A stretch of 64,000 nt of DNA from Cololabis saira (lineage: Eukaryota > Chordata > Actinopteri > Beloniformes > Belonidae), in assembly GCF_033807715.1 (NCBI RefSeq), contig NC_084587.1:15601017-15665016 (forward strand), given 5' to 3'. Made by a program: the position numbers and the translations under genes. The notes under the pieces are model-generated. The model did no database searches. It saw nothing but the letters and a program-made list of their open reading frames with translations, and was not told the DNA's origin. This document shows, one piece after another, positions 12,328 through 24,836 of this stretch; the first letter of the stretch is position 1, and the number at the start of each line of letters is the position of its first letter.

Positions 12328-15300
12328 ATGAAGGATCAGGAGTTTGGGACATTAGCTTACACGAAAAGCCCCAAAACGTCTAAAAGAACGACATTTCAGG
12401 TGGGAAATTAACTGCATGTGCTCTTAGTGAGGACTTGAGCAGCAGGTTTCTGAATGAGCTGCAGTTGTCTGATTTATAATAATAATGATATTTTTAGCCT
12501 GTAAAGATTCTGTTACAATAATCAAGTCTGCTAAAGATGCATGCAAAGTTGATGCATAGTTTTTCTAAGTCCTGCTGAAACATTAGTTGTCTTTGTTTTT
12601 AAATCCTTTTATATTTACTTATGGTGATGGGCTGAAATCATTGCCTGATTGATTGATTGATTGATTGAAGAATTTATTAGAAGAATTGCATAGGATCAGG
12701 TACAGTTTCATGACAGTACAGATTCGCTGATACAAAGTCAACTAAAAGGCATTATTCCAAGAAAGCATTACACTTGTTTACATTGGACACCTTTTTTTAA
12801 CTCATATAACATTGAATGACATACAGGTAAGAAGCAGTACTTTGTAGGGAAGATTGTAAAAAAAAAAAAAGAAAAGGGGGGAATTACTGTTATTTTGCAC
12901 AGAGAGAGACTAAAAAGGTGATGAGACAAATAGAATAAGCTAGGTAATACAAAACAAAAGCAGAAAACAAAACAAAAAACAAAAACAAGAAGCAATAATC
13001 AGAAGGAACAGCGGGATGTGCAGTAGAGGCTTTGATTATTCCCAGTTACGAGTAGCAGCCTCCTGTAGGTGGCTTTTTAGGGCAGATTTGAAGGAGATTA
13101 GGGATTTGCTCTTTTATGGCTGTCGGTAAGGAATTCCACATGTTGGTAGTATAGGATGCAAACGAATTTGAACCTTTCTTGGAGTTAACCCTGGGCTGAA
13201 AGTGATTTGTGGAGCTGCCTCTAGTGTTATGGTGGTGAACATCTTTTACATTTTGAAAGTATTTAGACAAGTACAAGGGTATTTTGGAGGTGTAATGTAT
13301 CTTGTACACCAAAATCAATGCCTTCATGTGTTTTTTCCAAATTTGGGTCTGAGACAATCACTACACCCAGATTTCTAGCCTGATTGGTGGTTTTTAAGTG
13401 TATAGATTGAAGCTGACCTTTAATTGTTTTTTCTTTGACTCCAAAGACAATTACCTCTGTTTTGTCTTGTTTACTTACTGTTGTCCAAGTATGTTTGGAA
13501 CCAGTTTAGTAAGGTTTCAGAAAGACCCACCCAGTTCTCCAGTCGTTTTGAGTAATATATTGTGGTCAACTGTATCATAAGGAGCACTGAGATCCAATAA
13601 AACTAAGAATTATGAGCCGCTCTGTGGCACAGTGGGTTAAGCAAGCGGCTCATATACTGAGGCTACAGTCGTCCTGCAGCGGTTGCAGGTTTGAATCTTT
13701 GCTGCATGTCATCCACATTCTCTCTCTCTACCCCCTTCCTGTCTGCAACTTGAATAAAGGGCCATAAGAGCCAAAAAAATCTTTAAATTAAAAAAAAAAC
13801 AACTAAGAATTATGTTACCACTAAATTCTGCTCTGGATTTCTTACTAAATGAAAATGCCGGGACTAAATGAAACCAACATCCCACTTAAACTATTAAATT
13901 GAGATTATGTCTCTGTAGGATGAACTTCAGGCTGCTGTATCCTCCAGAGCCAGCAAGACAAAAACAAAGCAGTTCAACTATGAAGACCTCGATGATGATG
14001 AAGATGGTAAGATTTCAGTGTATGAAACCTCTAGAAATAATGTTTTTGTTCATGAAGTCCATGGCATGGGATTTAAGATTATGTTTTTTTGTTGTTGTTT
14101 TTTTTTGTTTCAGATTTTCTGAACCAACTAATCAAATCAAGAAAAAAGAAGACTGATGGATTCAATGTTGCAAAGAGTAAAGCAAAATGTAGCGCCTTTG
14201 ACCTTTCTGACGATGAAGACAGACATAGTAGGACGAAGAAAGTTTCCTTCCTGAAAACCCAAAGAAACAGCTCGCAATCAGATGACACAGCTGGATCAGA
14301 ACCACATGAGGACAAGCCACCAGAGTCCCCTGTTGATGGATTTGACAGTTATAATGGCTCCTTTTCATCGCAGCACCCAACAAATGTCAGTGAAGAGAAC
14401 ACACAGTTTAAAAATAGTGATTTGGAGTCTGGCAATTCTCAGGTCACAAGAGGAAACTCTAGTCTGTCGTTTCAAACATCAGATGATACTCTACCTTTGC
14501 CCCTACCGTCTGACGGCAGTGTAGCGGACACTCCAGGTCCAGCAGAGAAGACGAGGAACTCTGTGATTGGTAAAAGCTTCCAGACTCCTCACTTATCCAC
14601 ATCTCACAAGAACAACACTATTTTAGCTCGTCTGCTTAGTTTGGTTCAATATATTGCCTAAAAAAAAGAAAGAAATGGTTGCTCAAATTGTAAACATTTA
14701 TTCTTGCTTTTTTGTGTTATTAAGATAATGTTACAGAAAGAGACCCACCTAAACCTAAACCTCGGCAAAGGACATTTGGATTGAAGTTTCACCCTCCAGA
14801 GAAACCATCTGAAGAAACTGCATCTCAGGATCTCAGCAGGCAGCAGACATCTTCTGCATCAATCCCACTCTCTACTGATACATCCAGCAACATTGTGGTA
14901 AGGAGTCACAGTCGGATTGCTTAGTTATTCTATAATTTAGAATTTAATCAGTTTGTTGTGTTGTCTCATAGTGGACAGATGGAGATCACGCAGCATCATC
15001 TAGCCTCCCCAAGTCCTCTTCAAATAAGAGTGAAGAGTCACAACCTCCAAACAAGCATACGTCTGATTCTGGTTCCAAAGGTAAATGACGAATTTTTTAG
15101 CACAGTTAAAGTATTATTGTAAATAAATAACCTTTTTGATGTTTTTGATATATTTCCCGGTTTTAGATGGGTTTATTCCAGATGACAGCAAGGATCCAGA
15201 AGGAAAATACTCTTCATCATTTGAAGAATTTAATGTAAGACTTATTGTATATTATCTGGCATGAGCGTGATCGTTCATTGTCAGATGTCTTCTTTTTTTT

Positions 15301-18300
15301 AATTAATTACATGATAATTACTTGTTCTCTTAGGAATGCTCAGGAAATCAAAAAGATCAGCTCTCTCATTCTCCTGAAAAATCATTTGATACCAGGTTGG
15401 TATGCAAGTTGTATTAATGAAGTTATATGTATGAAACTAAAAGATAACTGACACTCAGTTTGTTTTATTGGTATTAGGACATCAAGTCCTCACTCCAAAA
15501 CCATAGAGAGATCTCAGAGTGTGTGCTCCAGAAAAGTGGAATCGAAGTATTTGGGGTCTCTCAAAGTTCTGGATCGTAAAGTCTCCCTACAAGACTCTGA
15601 GCCACAAGTTGGAGATTCTGTTAGAGCAGCTGTTTACCAGGTAAGTACATGATATTTTCCAGCGTCACAAGCATCCAATCGGCTGTAGTTATAGGTCTGG
15701 ATAGTGTTATTCTGTGTGGCTCTGCCTGCACTCAACATGACATCATATTTGTATGGTTTGTATGTGTATATTTATGTATGTGTATGCGTATGTATGCATA
15801 TATATATATATGTATGTATACTAAATATAGTAATAATGCACATATGTACGCCTGAGGTTTCTACCGGCATGGTATCAACCATTAATATGTGTGCAGACAA
15901 GGTAAAAAAAAAAAAAAAAAAAAACATGACATCATATACCTGTACAATTACGTTACTTGCATAGTTTTTGCAACTGTAAGCAGATTTAGTCTAGATTGCT
16001 TTTAAAGACTGTCTTTAGAGGGGAGTGCAGTATATATTTTTTTAACAGATTATCTTCCATGTTAAAAGTTTCTAGAAGGCTTTTTTGATTTTTCAACTCA
16101 GTATACCACGCATATTACAAAAATGAATCCTAGCAGGCTTGTAATAATCCAGTTTCAGATATAATGCAAATAACTTGAAGACTTTCCCTGCTTTTGGCGT
16201 TTTTGGGAGTTGCACAATATTAGAGGAGCATGAGGCTCCTTTTAAGAAATGAGACTCTCTAGCGCCACCCTTCACCACGACGGCCGTTGGGGGTACTGCA
16301 GCCAACAGTGAAGCCGGCACGGGAGAACGGGGAGAACGGGGAGAACGCACATGCAGCGTCATGTGACGTCACATCCGCAGCCCAGCGCGGGAAATTCGGG
16401 ACCGAATTGCAGCACATTTTGCAGCACACAGCCTGTTCAAGGCAAAGGAGAGATACACTAGAGGGCTCATTCTTTTGGGTTTGGAACGCTTCATCTGACA
16501 TTATTACTAGAAAACTTAAAATGTATACAGATTTTTTTCATAAATCTTGCCACAATCCGGCCTCAAGCTCCTTTAAAAATATACATATGCTGTTGTTCAC
16601 CACATTATGTATAACTCGGGCACACTGGTATTGCAATAAAAGAAATGGCTTGAGTCTTCACTTCCTCAATTGTGGGCAGGGTATAAACTGTCTTCTGGCC
16701 AACAACAGAACATATGATATGATTTGCACAAAAAAGAGAACTTTTGACACATGGGGTCACATGGGGACTACACCCCAGAGACAGGTTCCCAGACTAGCAT
16801 ATTTCCACTTGAATATATTTCTTTTAAGATATTGGATAAAGAGAATTTAGCTCTGAAAGTTAATTCTGGTTTTAAAAAGTTGTCTTTTTTTAGAATCTCA
16901 TTCAGTGCTGAAGGAATTGTTTTAAGAGAATTGTCTTTTCTTCGAATTACACCATTCATTTTTCTGTCATGGAATATTTAAAGTATTACTGAATGTATCT
17001 GAATTAAGTTGAACTGAATTGGCTATGAAAAAGACTCTTCTTGCTCTTAACAGGAATGGCTACAAAAGAAAAAAGAAAAGTCAAGGGAGAACATACAGCT
17101 AAAGAAAAGGGAGGAGCTTCGAAAGGAGAAAGAAATAAAGGTAAATCACACACCACTATCTGTAAAGAATAAAATCAGCTTTTGGCTTATTTTGATCATT
17201 ACTGTTTAGTTGAAGTGGTATTACAGTGTGCACGTTGCAAATTAACATATACCAATACTGCTGTCCATCTTTATGTCAACCAACAGGATAAAGAGGCTAA
17301 AAAGGAAGATGCCATTGCATCATATGAAGCTTGGAAAGAAAAGAAAGCAGAATACTTCAAAGCAAGAGCCAAAGAAAGGAAAGATATGGTCATAAAAGAG
17401 CAAAGAGCGACTGAAGAAAAAGAAGAAAAAAAACAGACTGCTAAACAGGTAAAGTGCTCATTTGGTGTGGACACTATAGTAAGCACGTTTGCTTGTAAAT
17501 TAGACATTCATCCGCATTTTGATTATAATTTAAGGTTTTTGAGAGGTGGAAGCGTGAGCATGATGATCTGCTCAAAGAGAGATACAGAAAACGGGAAGAG
17601 GCTGAAAATGAACGGAAGCTACAAAAACAAGATAAACTGGAAGAGAAGACAAGAGAAAGCAAATCTGCTTTTTCTAACTGGTGAGTGTAGATCATTTAAA
17701 AAATGGTACAGTACTCACAATAGACTACAATCTATGAGCTTGTACTGCATCTGACCCATCACTACACTGGTTATCAAATTTGCACCACAGGAAGTTAGTT
17801 TCTAGTTTTGTGAAACTGAAAATCCAGAGGTTAATCTATAGTTAACTAACTGAGACACTAATGGCAAAAGGCCCCGGCTAGTGCTGGTGCATCCAACAAG
17901 AATCTGTTTGGATGTGACAATAATTGTCCTCTAGATGGCAGTCACAGCTGGATGTTTGTGTTTTAACCACCTGGTTCTCCAACAACAGGAGGTATTTCTC
18001 TTCTCAGGCTGTTGTTTTTTTTGTTTTTTTTTTATCGTAATTTCTCTTTTGACCTGATTAAGGTGCGAAAAGAAGAAAGACGTTGTTCATGAAAAACTTT
18101 CAATGGAACGCAAAGAATTAAAAAATCAAGAAGAAGAGGAGCAATACCTGAAAGAGGAAAGAGATAAAATGGCCTTAGAGATGTATGAAAACTGGCTGGT
18201 GAGTACAAGTGAACAGCATCAGAGGTCATGTACTGTTGACATAAAGTTTCTCTCATTGGGAAATCACAATCAGTCACTAATCTGAATTCCTATTTCATTC

Positions 18301-18645
18301 ATAATGAAGTTATTTCTATGGAAGTATAGTGAAGTACATTATTTCCCATGGAAGTAAACTATGAATCACTTTACTTGAGTGATTCAGTTTTATACCTCTC
18401 ATTATTTCCACTTTACGCCATACCAGAGATACATTGTTTGACTACAGCTTTTATTTCATGAATGTACAATAAAAATGTTGTCATAAAATACACCCTTATT
18501 CAGTAATATTTTCTTTTTTCAACAGAGAAGAAAAGATCTAGAACAGAAGAGACGAAGAGACGAAAGACGTATACAAGAAATACTCAGTGACAGTCCACCT
18601 CCGCCGTGGAGCCCTCCCAGTAAAACCATACCGTTTCGAAAATGA
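12328..18645 (+). CDS. map9: Microtubule-associated protein 9
   Basis: Thirteen coding exons join in phase: 12328-12399, 13919-14006, 14114-14569, 14725-14897, 14972-15080, 15167-15234, 15334-15395, 15478-15640, 17054-17140, 17287-17448, 17535-17680, 18063-18198 and 18526-18645. They give 613 residues against about 647 in human. The N-terminus (LAYTKSPKTSKRTTFQ) and C-terminus (PPPPWSPPSKT) match the human protein as remembered. The first half is acidic, serine-rich and probably disordered. From about residue 380 it is a long charged coiled coil with repeated alanine/tryptophan-lysine blocks (YEAWKEKK, FERWKRE, YENWL), the microtubule-binding part. MAP9/ASAP stabilises spindle and ciliary microtubules. 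Intron 1 carries a nested LINE/SINE cluster. Confidence 0.93.
12422..13613 (-). mobile_element. L2-like LINE fragment, copy 2, with nested LINE
   Basis: 12422-12590 and 13328-13613 repeat the sequence at 8545-8994. Between them, about 12591-13327 is a second LINE on the minus strand. It encodes HHHNTRGSSTNHFQPRVNSK and MWNSLPTAIKEQ, a typical C-terminal region after the reverse transcriptase, and has a (GATT)n tail at about 12647-12666. Copy 1 is continuous where copy 2 is interrupted, so the inner LINE arrived after the outer sequence had been duplicated. Confidence 0.7.
13614..13799 (+). mobile_element. tRNA-derived SINE, copy 2, with target duplication
   Basis: Same element as 8995-9192. 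It is bounded by an exact direct repeat AACTAAGAATTATG at 13601-13614 and 13801-13814, as expected from LINE-driven insertion. It sits inside the copy-2 LINE in MAP9 intron 1. Confidence 0.8.
16210..16500. repeat. GC-rich insertion in MAP9 intron 8
   Basis: A compositionally distinct block of about 290 bp contains a short tandem gagaacggg (about 16323-16345) and cgtcatgtgacgtcacat. I believe it belongs to a dispersed fish repeat, but see no clear ends. The rest of the intron (15641-17053) holds a TA/TG-rich stretch near 15760-15815 and an A run at 15903-15923. Confidence 0.35.
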
Positions 18646-19195
18646 CTTTTGAAATGTAACAAAGCACCACTAGAAAATTTGGTAGTGCTATTTTACGTTT
18701 GAGATTGATACAATATTATTTCTTTGTATGGAGGGAAATTTGTTTGCAGCAGGCGACTTGGCATTTCCACACTCCAACATAATATGAATAATAAACAATA
18801 TACACATGCACTTGCATTACACATTAAAAGGAACATTTTGGCCAGACCAGCTATTATTTTTATAAAGTCTATATTTAAGAGTTTCATCACTTTAAAACAT
18901 AGTTTGTACCTGTTCTTATAAAAACAGAAGGGGTCAAGGGCACCATGCAGATTACAGCAGTTTAAAAAAAAAAACAGACACATGTTGATGCCTCTCTTCT
19001 CTCATAATAGTGTTTGCTTCGTTCATAACCCAATCCCTATAACTACTTTCCAGACTTGGTAATGTAGATCCCAACCGTTTACTGGCTGTTTTTACCGTCT
19101 TTCTAACAATCTTCTTAGTGCCTGAACTTTTCCAAACAAACAATTGATCTGAAAAGTCAGAAGACTTTTAAATAAAAGCAGTGACCACCATGAGC
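18646..19195 (+). other. map9: MAP9 3'UTR
   Basis: The sequence after the MAP9 stop contains AATAAA at 19171-19176, the likely poly(A) signal. No other gene is visible. Confidence 0.5.
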
Positions 19196-20339
19196 TTTTT
19201 ATTGTACCCAGCTAGTGTACCCGATAAGATAAGAGTTCTCACTATTTAATATTTTATTTCTTATTTTTATTCTATTTGCAAAAGAAAAAAGTTAATAGCC
19301 CAGTTTTATATATTTTCTATGTTTTTTTTTTGCATAACTATCACAATCAGTAAAGATACTACTGCTGTATAAATGTTGTTTTTGTGTGTTCCCCAAAAAA
19401 CGTTATTTTTGGCCTACGGGTAAAACACGTTACTTCAAACAGGTTTCTACAAAGACAGGACTTTGGTATTTACAACTTAAACACAGTGGAACATAATAAG
19501 GTATTTGTTTATGGCATGTGTACTCCAGTGCAATTATCCTCTAATGATCCTTCATGCTTTATGGTCCAGCTCCATGATGTTTTGTTTTTTTTCTTCTTTT
19601 TAAAAGATGTTTGAAAGTTTGAAGGTATCCAGTTCAGGCCCATGCAATCAGTCCTTGTGAAGACGTTGCCAGTAGAGCTCCAGTGCTATGTCATATAATT
19701 TTTTCATATTTTTAAATTCCATTCTACAAAACTTTATTAATCCCCAAAGAGAAATTAGGTGTTGCATCAACTATCCAATTATCCAAATTTCCTCAACAAA
19801 ACATAGTTATGTGTATGGGAAGGAAAGATCTCCCGTATATGAAGGACAAAAATCTTTTTGATCTGAAGAAATTGTATAATCCATGATTTGAAGTGATATT
19901 ATTTACCAGATTTTTGAAGAAGAAAAAAAAAACGCTAAGGGAGGAGTACTTTAAAAAGCAGATCTCATAAACTTCTATAAAGGGACTCTTGGACCAGGTC
20001 TTATTACCATGAGGTTGACTGTTTTGGGAGGCTTATCTGTTACATACCTAGATAACACCTTTTAACGAAGGGAATTCAGCTCTATAGTATTGCTTTGTAT
20101 CATCTAATTTGTATCATCCATATATTTCACTAAAACTAAAACACTTTGTAACATTGTCAATCAATCAACTTTTTTTCTATAGCACAGATAAAAATCACAA
20201 AGAGCTTAACAATAAAAAGCGGAGCAGGATAAAAGAAGAATAAAACAAATAGGGATTAAGAGCATAAAAAGGAAATAAAAGAGCAAGATAAAACCAAATG
20301 TTGAGGAAAGGGCTATGATTAATAAAGTTTTATTATCAT
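19196..20339 (-). mobile_element. Intergenic DNA with two LINE tails
   Basis: Reversed LINE tails lie at about 19725-19770 (actttattaatccccaaag) and about 20158-20225 (tctatagcacag). No coding exon is recognised in the remainder. Confidence 0.4.
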
Positions 20340-20925
20340 CATAACTCAGGCTTCTTGATTAGCAAGTCGTCATCCAGAAATACACAACACTGCTGAATAT
20401 ACTTTTTGAAGAAGTCAGGGCAGACTTTACTGCTTAACGAAGCTTAGGTCCAAGATGTAGCCAACATCTTTTATAAGTCTGTTGTGGAGAGTTCAATCAC
20501 GTCTACAGTTATCTGTTGGGGGTGCAGCATCAGAGCCAGTGACTTAAAGAGACTAAAAAACTATCCATAGCACTAACCCTATACAATGAGACTGACGAGA
20601 CTGAAATCGTGACTATTTCAACTATGACCTACCCTTAGGGCATTAATAAAGTATTTTTGCTTTATAATTTGAATTTCAGAGGTTTATGCAAATAAATGGC
20701 GCAGATTGTGGGAGACAAGAGGATGTTAGATAAGATAACGTCCCTCCTGGAAAGGGACTCTCACCCCATGCATGACCCTTTGACACCGTGTAACTCCTTC
20801 AGTAACAGATTGCACCACCCCAAGTGTGTGAAGGGACGCTACCGCAGGTCCTTCCTTCCTGTTGCTGTTACAGACTTTACAACCAGGCCTACTAGGAGTA
20901 GATCACACAAAACACACTGAAACAC
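20340..20925 (+). mobile_element. LINE ORF C-terminal fragment
   Basis: The frame at 20696-20920 reads RDSHPMHDPLTPCNSF, then KGRYRRSFLPVAV, which resembles the C-terminal region of Rex/CR1-like LINE proteins (HPLH followed by RYR and SFIP motifs). Upstream frames are broken. Confidence 0.55.
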
Positions 20926-21529
20926 GTACCAAGTACAACTGTGAAATTGGAACTATATGTGCAATATTCCCAAATGCAATACACGGGTCAAACAATGTGT
21001 AAATAATTCCTACAGTGTACTTTATTTCTCTATTCATAATATAGTTCAAATGTGTACAGTTTAATGTACAGTCTGTCTTTTTTTTCCTTTTATACCTTGC
21101 CTCTCTGTTTTATTCTATTTGATCTTATTATTCTAGTGAGTACTCTTTATTTCTGCTATGCCCTTTGTTACTGTAAACTGTAATACTGCCAAAATGCAAA
21201 ATACTGCCATCTGAAAGGCCTCCCAAAAGGCAAGGATGAAACATGGACTAGATAGAAGTGTCTCAACGTCCTCAACACCAAAGTTGGACGAACAAAGGTG
21301 GAAATGGTGAAATGGGGATATACTACGAATCCAACTACGTGCATTCGTGGCACTGGCCCCCAGGATATCACCCCCCTCCTTACCTGCCAACTACTACCTG
21401 CCCCCTACTCACAAAAATGTGTGGAAAATGGATGGATGTCATCTAGCTGTCAACCTTACCACCATGAAGACTCGACAAGAAGAAGACTGTAAACAGTGCA
21501 GGTTTCCCCTTGTGGGATGGATAAAGGTC

Positions 21530-23705
21530 ATTTTATTCTGTTCTATTTTATTTTATTCTATTCCATTCTATTCCAATTTATTATATTCCATTCCAATCTA
21601 TTCTATTCAAATATTTTATAATAATAATACATTTTATTTATATAGCACCGTTCTTAACAAAGTTACAAAGTGCTTCACAAGAACAATAAAATACATCAAG
21701 ATAAAAATACAGTGCATAGTGGATAAGAACATAAGACAGCAATAACCAAGTCTAAAATGAATAGCAATATTCACACCACAATAAAAGCTTTTCTAAAAAG
21801 GAATGTTTTTAGTAAAGATTTAAAAGCAGTGGGGGATTTAGCTGACCTGATCTCAGCAGGTAAAGAATTCCAAAGTTTGGGGGCCCGGACTGCAAAAGCT
21901 CCATCACCTTTGGTCACAAGTCGGGCCCTGGGAATGATCAGAAGGCCACTACTTGCTGATCTCTGAGGGAGCACCCTGGCAGGTAGGGGGTTCAAAGTTC
22001 TTTAAAATAACTAGGGGCTTGGTTATTTAGGGCCTTAAAAGTCAGCAATAAAATGTTTAAATCAATGCAATATTGAACAGGAAGCCAGTGAAGGGACGAC
22101 AGAATTGGAGTGATATGTTCAAATTTTCTTGAGGCAGTGATCAGACGAGCAGCAGCATTTTGTATCAACTGAAGGCCGTGGAGTGATGATTGAGAAATAC
22201 CGGTGTAAAGGGCGTGCCAATAATCCAAGCGAGAGAGAATAAAAGCATGGGCAACTTTGTGGAGATTATCAGGAGATAAAAAAGATTGGATTTTGGAAAT
22301 CAACTTCAGCTGGTAAAAACACAACTGGACAACTTTCTTAATTTGTTCATTAAAACAAAGACCGGAGATAAATAAAACACCCAAATTCCAAGCAGTTGGT
22401 TTGATGTAGTGTGATAGGGTTCCGAGATTGGCAGATATCTGGCTGGAGGATTTGGGAGTGGCAAATAAAATAATTTCTGTTTTATCATTGTTTAATTTGA
22501 GAACATTTTGGGATGTCCAGGAATTGATGTCGGAAAGACAGGCGGTGAGTTGGGTGAGACTGCTCTGATCGGTGGCTCTTAATGGAACATATAACTGAGT
22601 GTTGTCGGCATAACACTGGTAGGCTACTGTATGTTGTGTTTCTTGATGACTTGACCCAGGGGCAGCATATAAATGGAGAATAATAATGGCCCCAAAATTG
22701 ACCCTTGAGGAACACCATGGATGAAATGGGAGACGGAAGATGAGGAGTTATTAAGGACCACATTAAAAGTTCTGTTTGACAGGTAAGAGTGTAATAAGTT
22801 AAAAGCAGACCCTTTTAAACAACCCACGTTTCAAGATGCCGTAACAGGATAGAATGGTCAACTGTAGCCAAGGCTGCACTAAGATCTAGCAGGACCAGAA
22901 TCGAGCTATCCCCCTTGTGTGCAGCCAGGAGCAGGTCATTAGTCACCATTCTCTATTCTATTCTATTCTTCTATTGCATTCTATTGCATTCCATTCTATT
23001 CCATTCTATTCCATTCCATTCCAATCTATTCAAATATTTTCCATTGTATTCTATTCTATTCTATTCCAATCTATTCCATTCCATTCCAATTTATTCTATT
23101 CAAATTTTTCTATTTTATTCTACTCTATTATATTCCATTCTATTGCATTCTATTGCATTCCATTCTATTCCAATCTATTCTATTCTATTCCATTCCAATC
23201 TATTCTATTCAAATATTTTTTATTCTATTCTATTCCATTTCAATCTATTCAAATATTTTCCATTCTATTCTATTCTATTCTATTCTATTCTATTCCAATC
23301 TATTCCATTCAATTCCAATTTATTCTATTCACATTTTTCTATTTTATTCTACTCTATTATATTCCATTCTATTGCATTCCATTCTATTCCAATCTATTCT
23401 ATTCTATTCCATTCCAATCTATTCTATTCAAATATTTTCTATTCTATTCTATTCTATTCCAATCTATTCTGTTCAAATATCTTCTATTTTATTCTACTCT
23501 ATTATATTCCATTCTATTGCATTCCATTCTATTCTATTCTATTCCATACCAATCTATTCTATTCAAATATTTTCTATTCTATTCTATTCCATTCAATCTT
23601 ATTCTATTAAAATATTTTTAATTCTATTCTATTCTATTCTATTCTATTCTATTCTATTCTATTCTATTCTATTATGTTCTATTATGTTCTATTCTATTCT
23701 AAATA
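21530..23705. repeat. TATTC-type pentanucleotide array with higher-order structure
   Basis: The array is built from variants of ATTCT/ATTCC. It starts at about 21530, is broken by a LINE, and resumes from about 22948 to 23705. The phrase tattttattctactctatta recurs from 23111, 23340 and 23485, and caaatatttt recurs many times, so the array has longer units of roughly 145-230 bp. Because five is not a multiple of three and the motif lacks stops, all three forward frames stay open; these are not genes. Confidence 0.9.
21615..22945 (-). mobile_element. Truncated L2-like LINE inside the pentanucleotide array
   Basis: On the minus strand, reverse-transcriptase pieces are readable: [19 protein letters not shown] (about 22665-22740), LSRLDYWHALYTGI and LQLIQNAAARLI (about 22130-22250), and LSSLHWLPVQYCIDL. 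The tail with taataataatac is at about 21618-21630. The catalytic YADD motif reads YADN (about 22595-22615), and there are frameshifts, so it is dead. About 1.3 kb remains. Confidence 0.8.
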
Positions 23706-23715
23706 TTGATGCAAC

Positions 23716-24180
23716 TTGCGAAACAAATCTCTTTTCTTTTAAGTCAGGGTTAAAATATTGCGTTTATTGCGTGGCGTTTGTCGGAACGTATGACCATATC
23801 TACATGTAAAAACACCTTTTTAGACAAAGAGGAACGGAAAGAAAACTACCACGGTTCCTCTGTTGATGCGGAATGAATTCCGTACCTTTATTTTGAAAGG
23901 TCTCCCCCGGAAGCGAGCGTGCTTCAGCTGCTGCTGAAGGAGACTGAGTGGAACCGAGTCCCTTTAAGGACGGCTTTTCCCCCAAAACTTACCAGACCCA
24001 CAAGCTCGGAGGGAGACACGTCCTGGGTGCTGGTTCCGTAAGGGTTTTTTCCAGGAAGTTGTGAGTGTAACCCCGCTTCTGCGTCTAGCGGCTGTTTGGA
24101 CCTGCTTGGACTCATTTAACGGAGAAAAAGCAGCAGAATCCGCTCATTCCTGAAGTTGACGGACCGTCGAGGTGGCAGAG
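23716..24180 (+). promoter_or_regulatory. ugdh: Probable UGDH promoter and non-coding exon 1
   Basis: The UGDH coding start is immediately after a splice acceptor, so a 5' non-coding exon is expected upstream. The stretch from about 23900 is GC-richer and ends with a good donor, cagag|gtaacg, at 24180/24181. The start of transcription is not defined here. Confidence 0.35.
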
Positions 24181-24324
24181 GTAACGGTGTACGTGATTTG
24201 GCGTTTTTCTAGCCGGCCAACAGAGTCCATTCATCCACTGTTTGGAGAGAGGAGGTGATGTAGCTTGAATTTGGCTGCAGGCTGCTGAGGGTTTGGGGAT
24301 AAAGAGCTCATTTTCCTCTCTGTC

Positions 24325-24468
24325 AAGCCTGATTTATGGTTCCGCGTTAAATCGACGCAGAGCTTACGCCATAGGGTACGCGGCGACGCGCTACGTACGG
24401 AGCGCGTCGCCGCGTACCCTACGGCGCGGGCTCTGCGTTGGTGTAACGCGGGACCATAAATCAGCCTT
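24325..24468. mobile_element. Near-perfect palindromic MITE, copy 1
   Basis: The left half (CCTGATTTATGGTTCCGCG) is mirrored by the right half (GGGACCATAAATCAGCC). The middle gtacgcggcgacgcg is also mirrored, so 144 bp can fold into one hairpin. A second copy of the same length is at 36775-36918 inside the LIAS foldback element. Confidence 0.8.
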
Positions 24469-24836
24469 CAGACGTGGCTGCAGAAATGAAAGAGTCTTTA
24501 TTTGCCAGCAGGCTGTAACGGTACTGCAGGTAACACATCACCAGGATGAGCAAGTCAGAAGGCTTTAACCGGATTACTTGATTAATATTTAGATGTTTTG
24601 ATTGTTTGTTTGCTGTCAAATTGTCTGTGGGGGTTTAGATTTTTAAAGTTTATGTGTTAAAATGATGAGAAATGCACTTTATTTTCAGTCAATCATGACT
24701 TTGACCATAACTTTACTTGCTTCTTTAAAAAAAAGAAAGATGATACTTTTTTTGTGTGTCAAACTTTTACATCTGTATTTTCTTAGAAGTGATCATAGGA
24801 AGCATCTCTTCCCCCCTAACTGATGGGGACTTTTAA

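Noticed and set aside
22915..23809. Three overlapping plus-strand open frames of more than 200 codons rich in Phe, Tyr, Ser, Ile and Leu
   Set aside because: They are the three frames of the stop-free TATTC-type satellite; no splice, start or conservation signal.
24293..24568. A 91-codon plus-strand frame
   Set aside because: It runs through the palindromic MITE and has no support.
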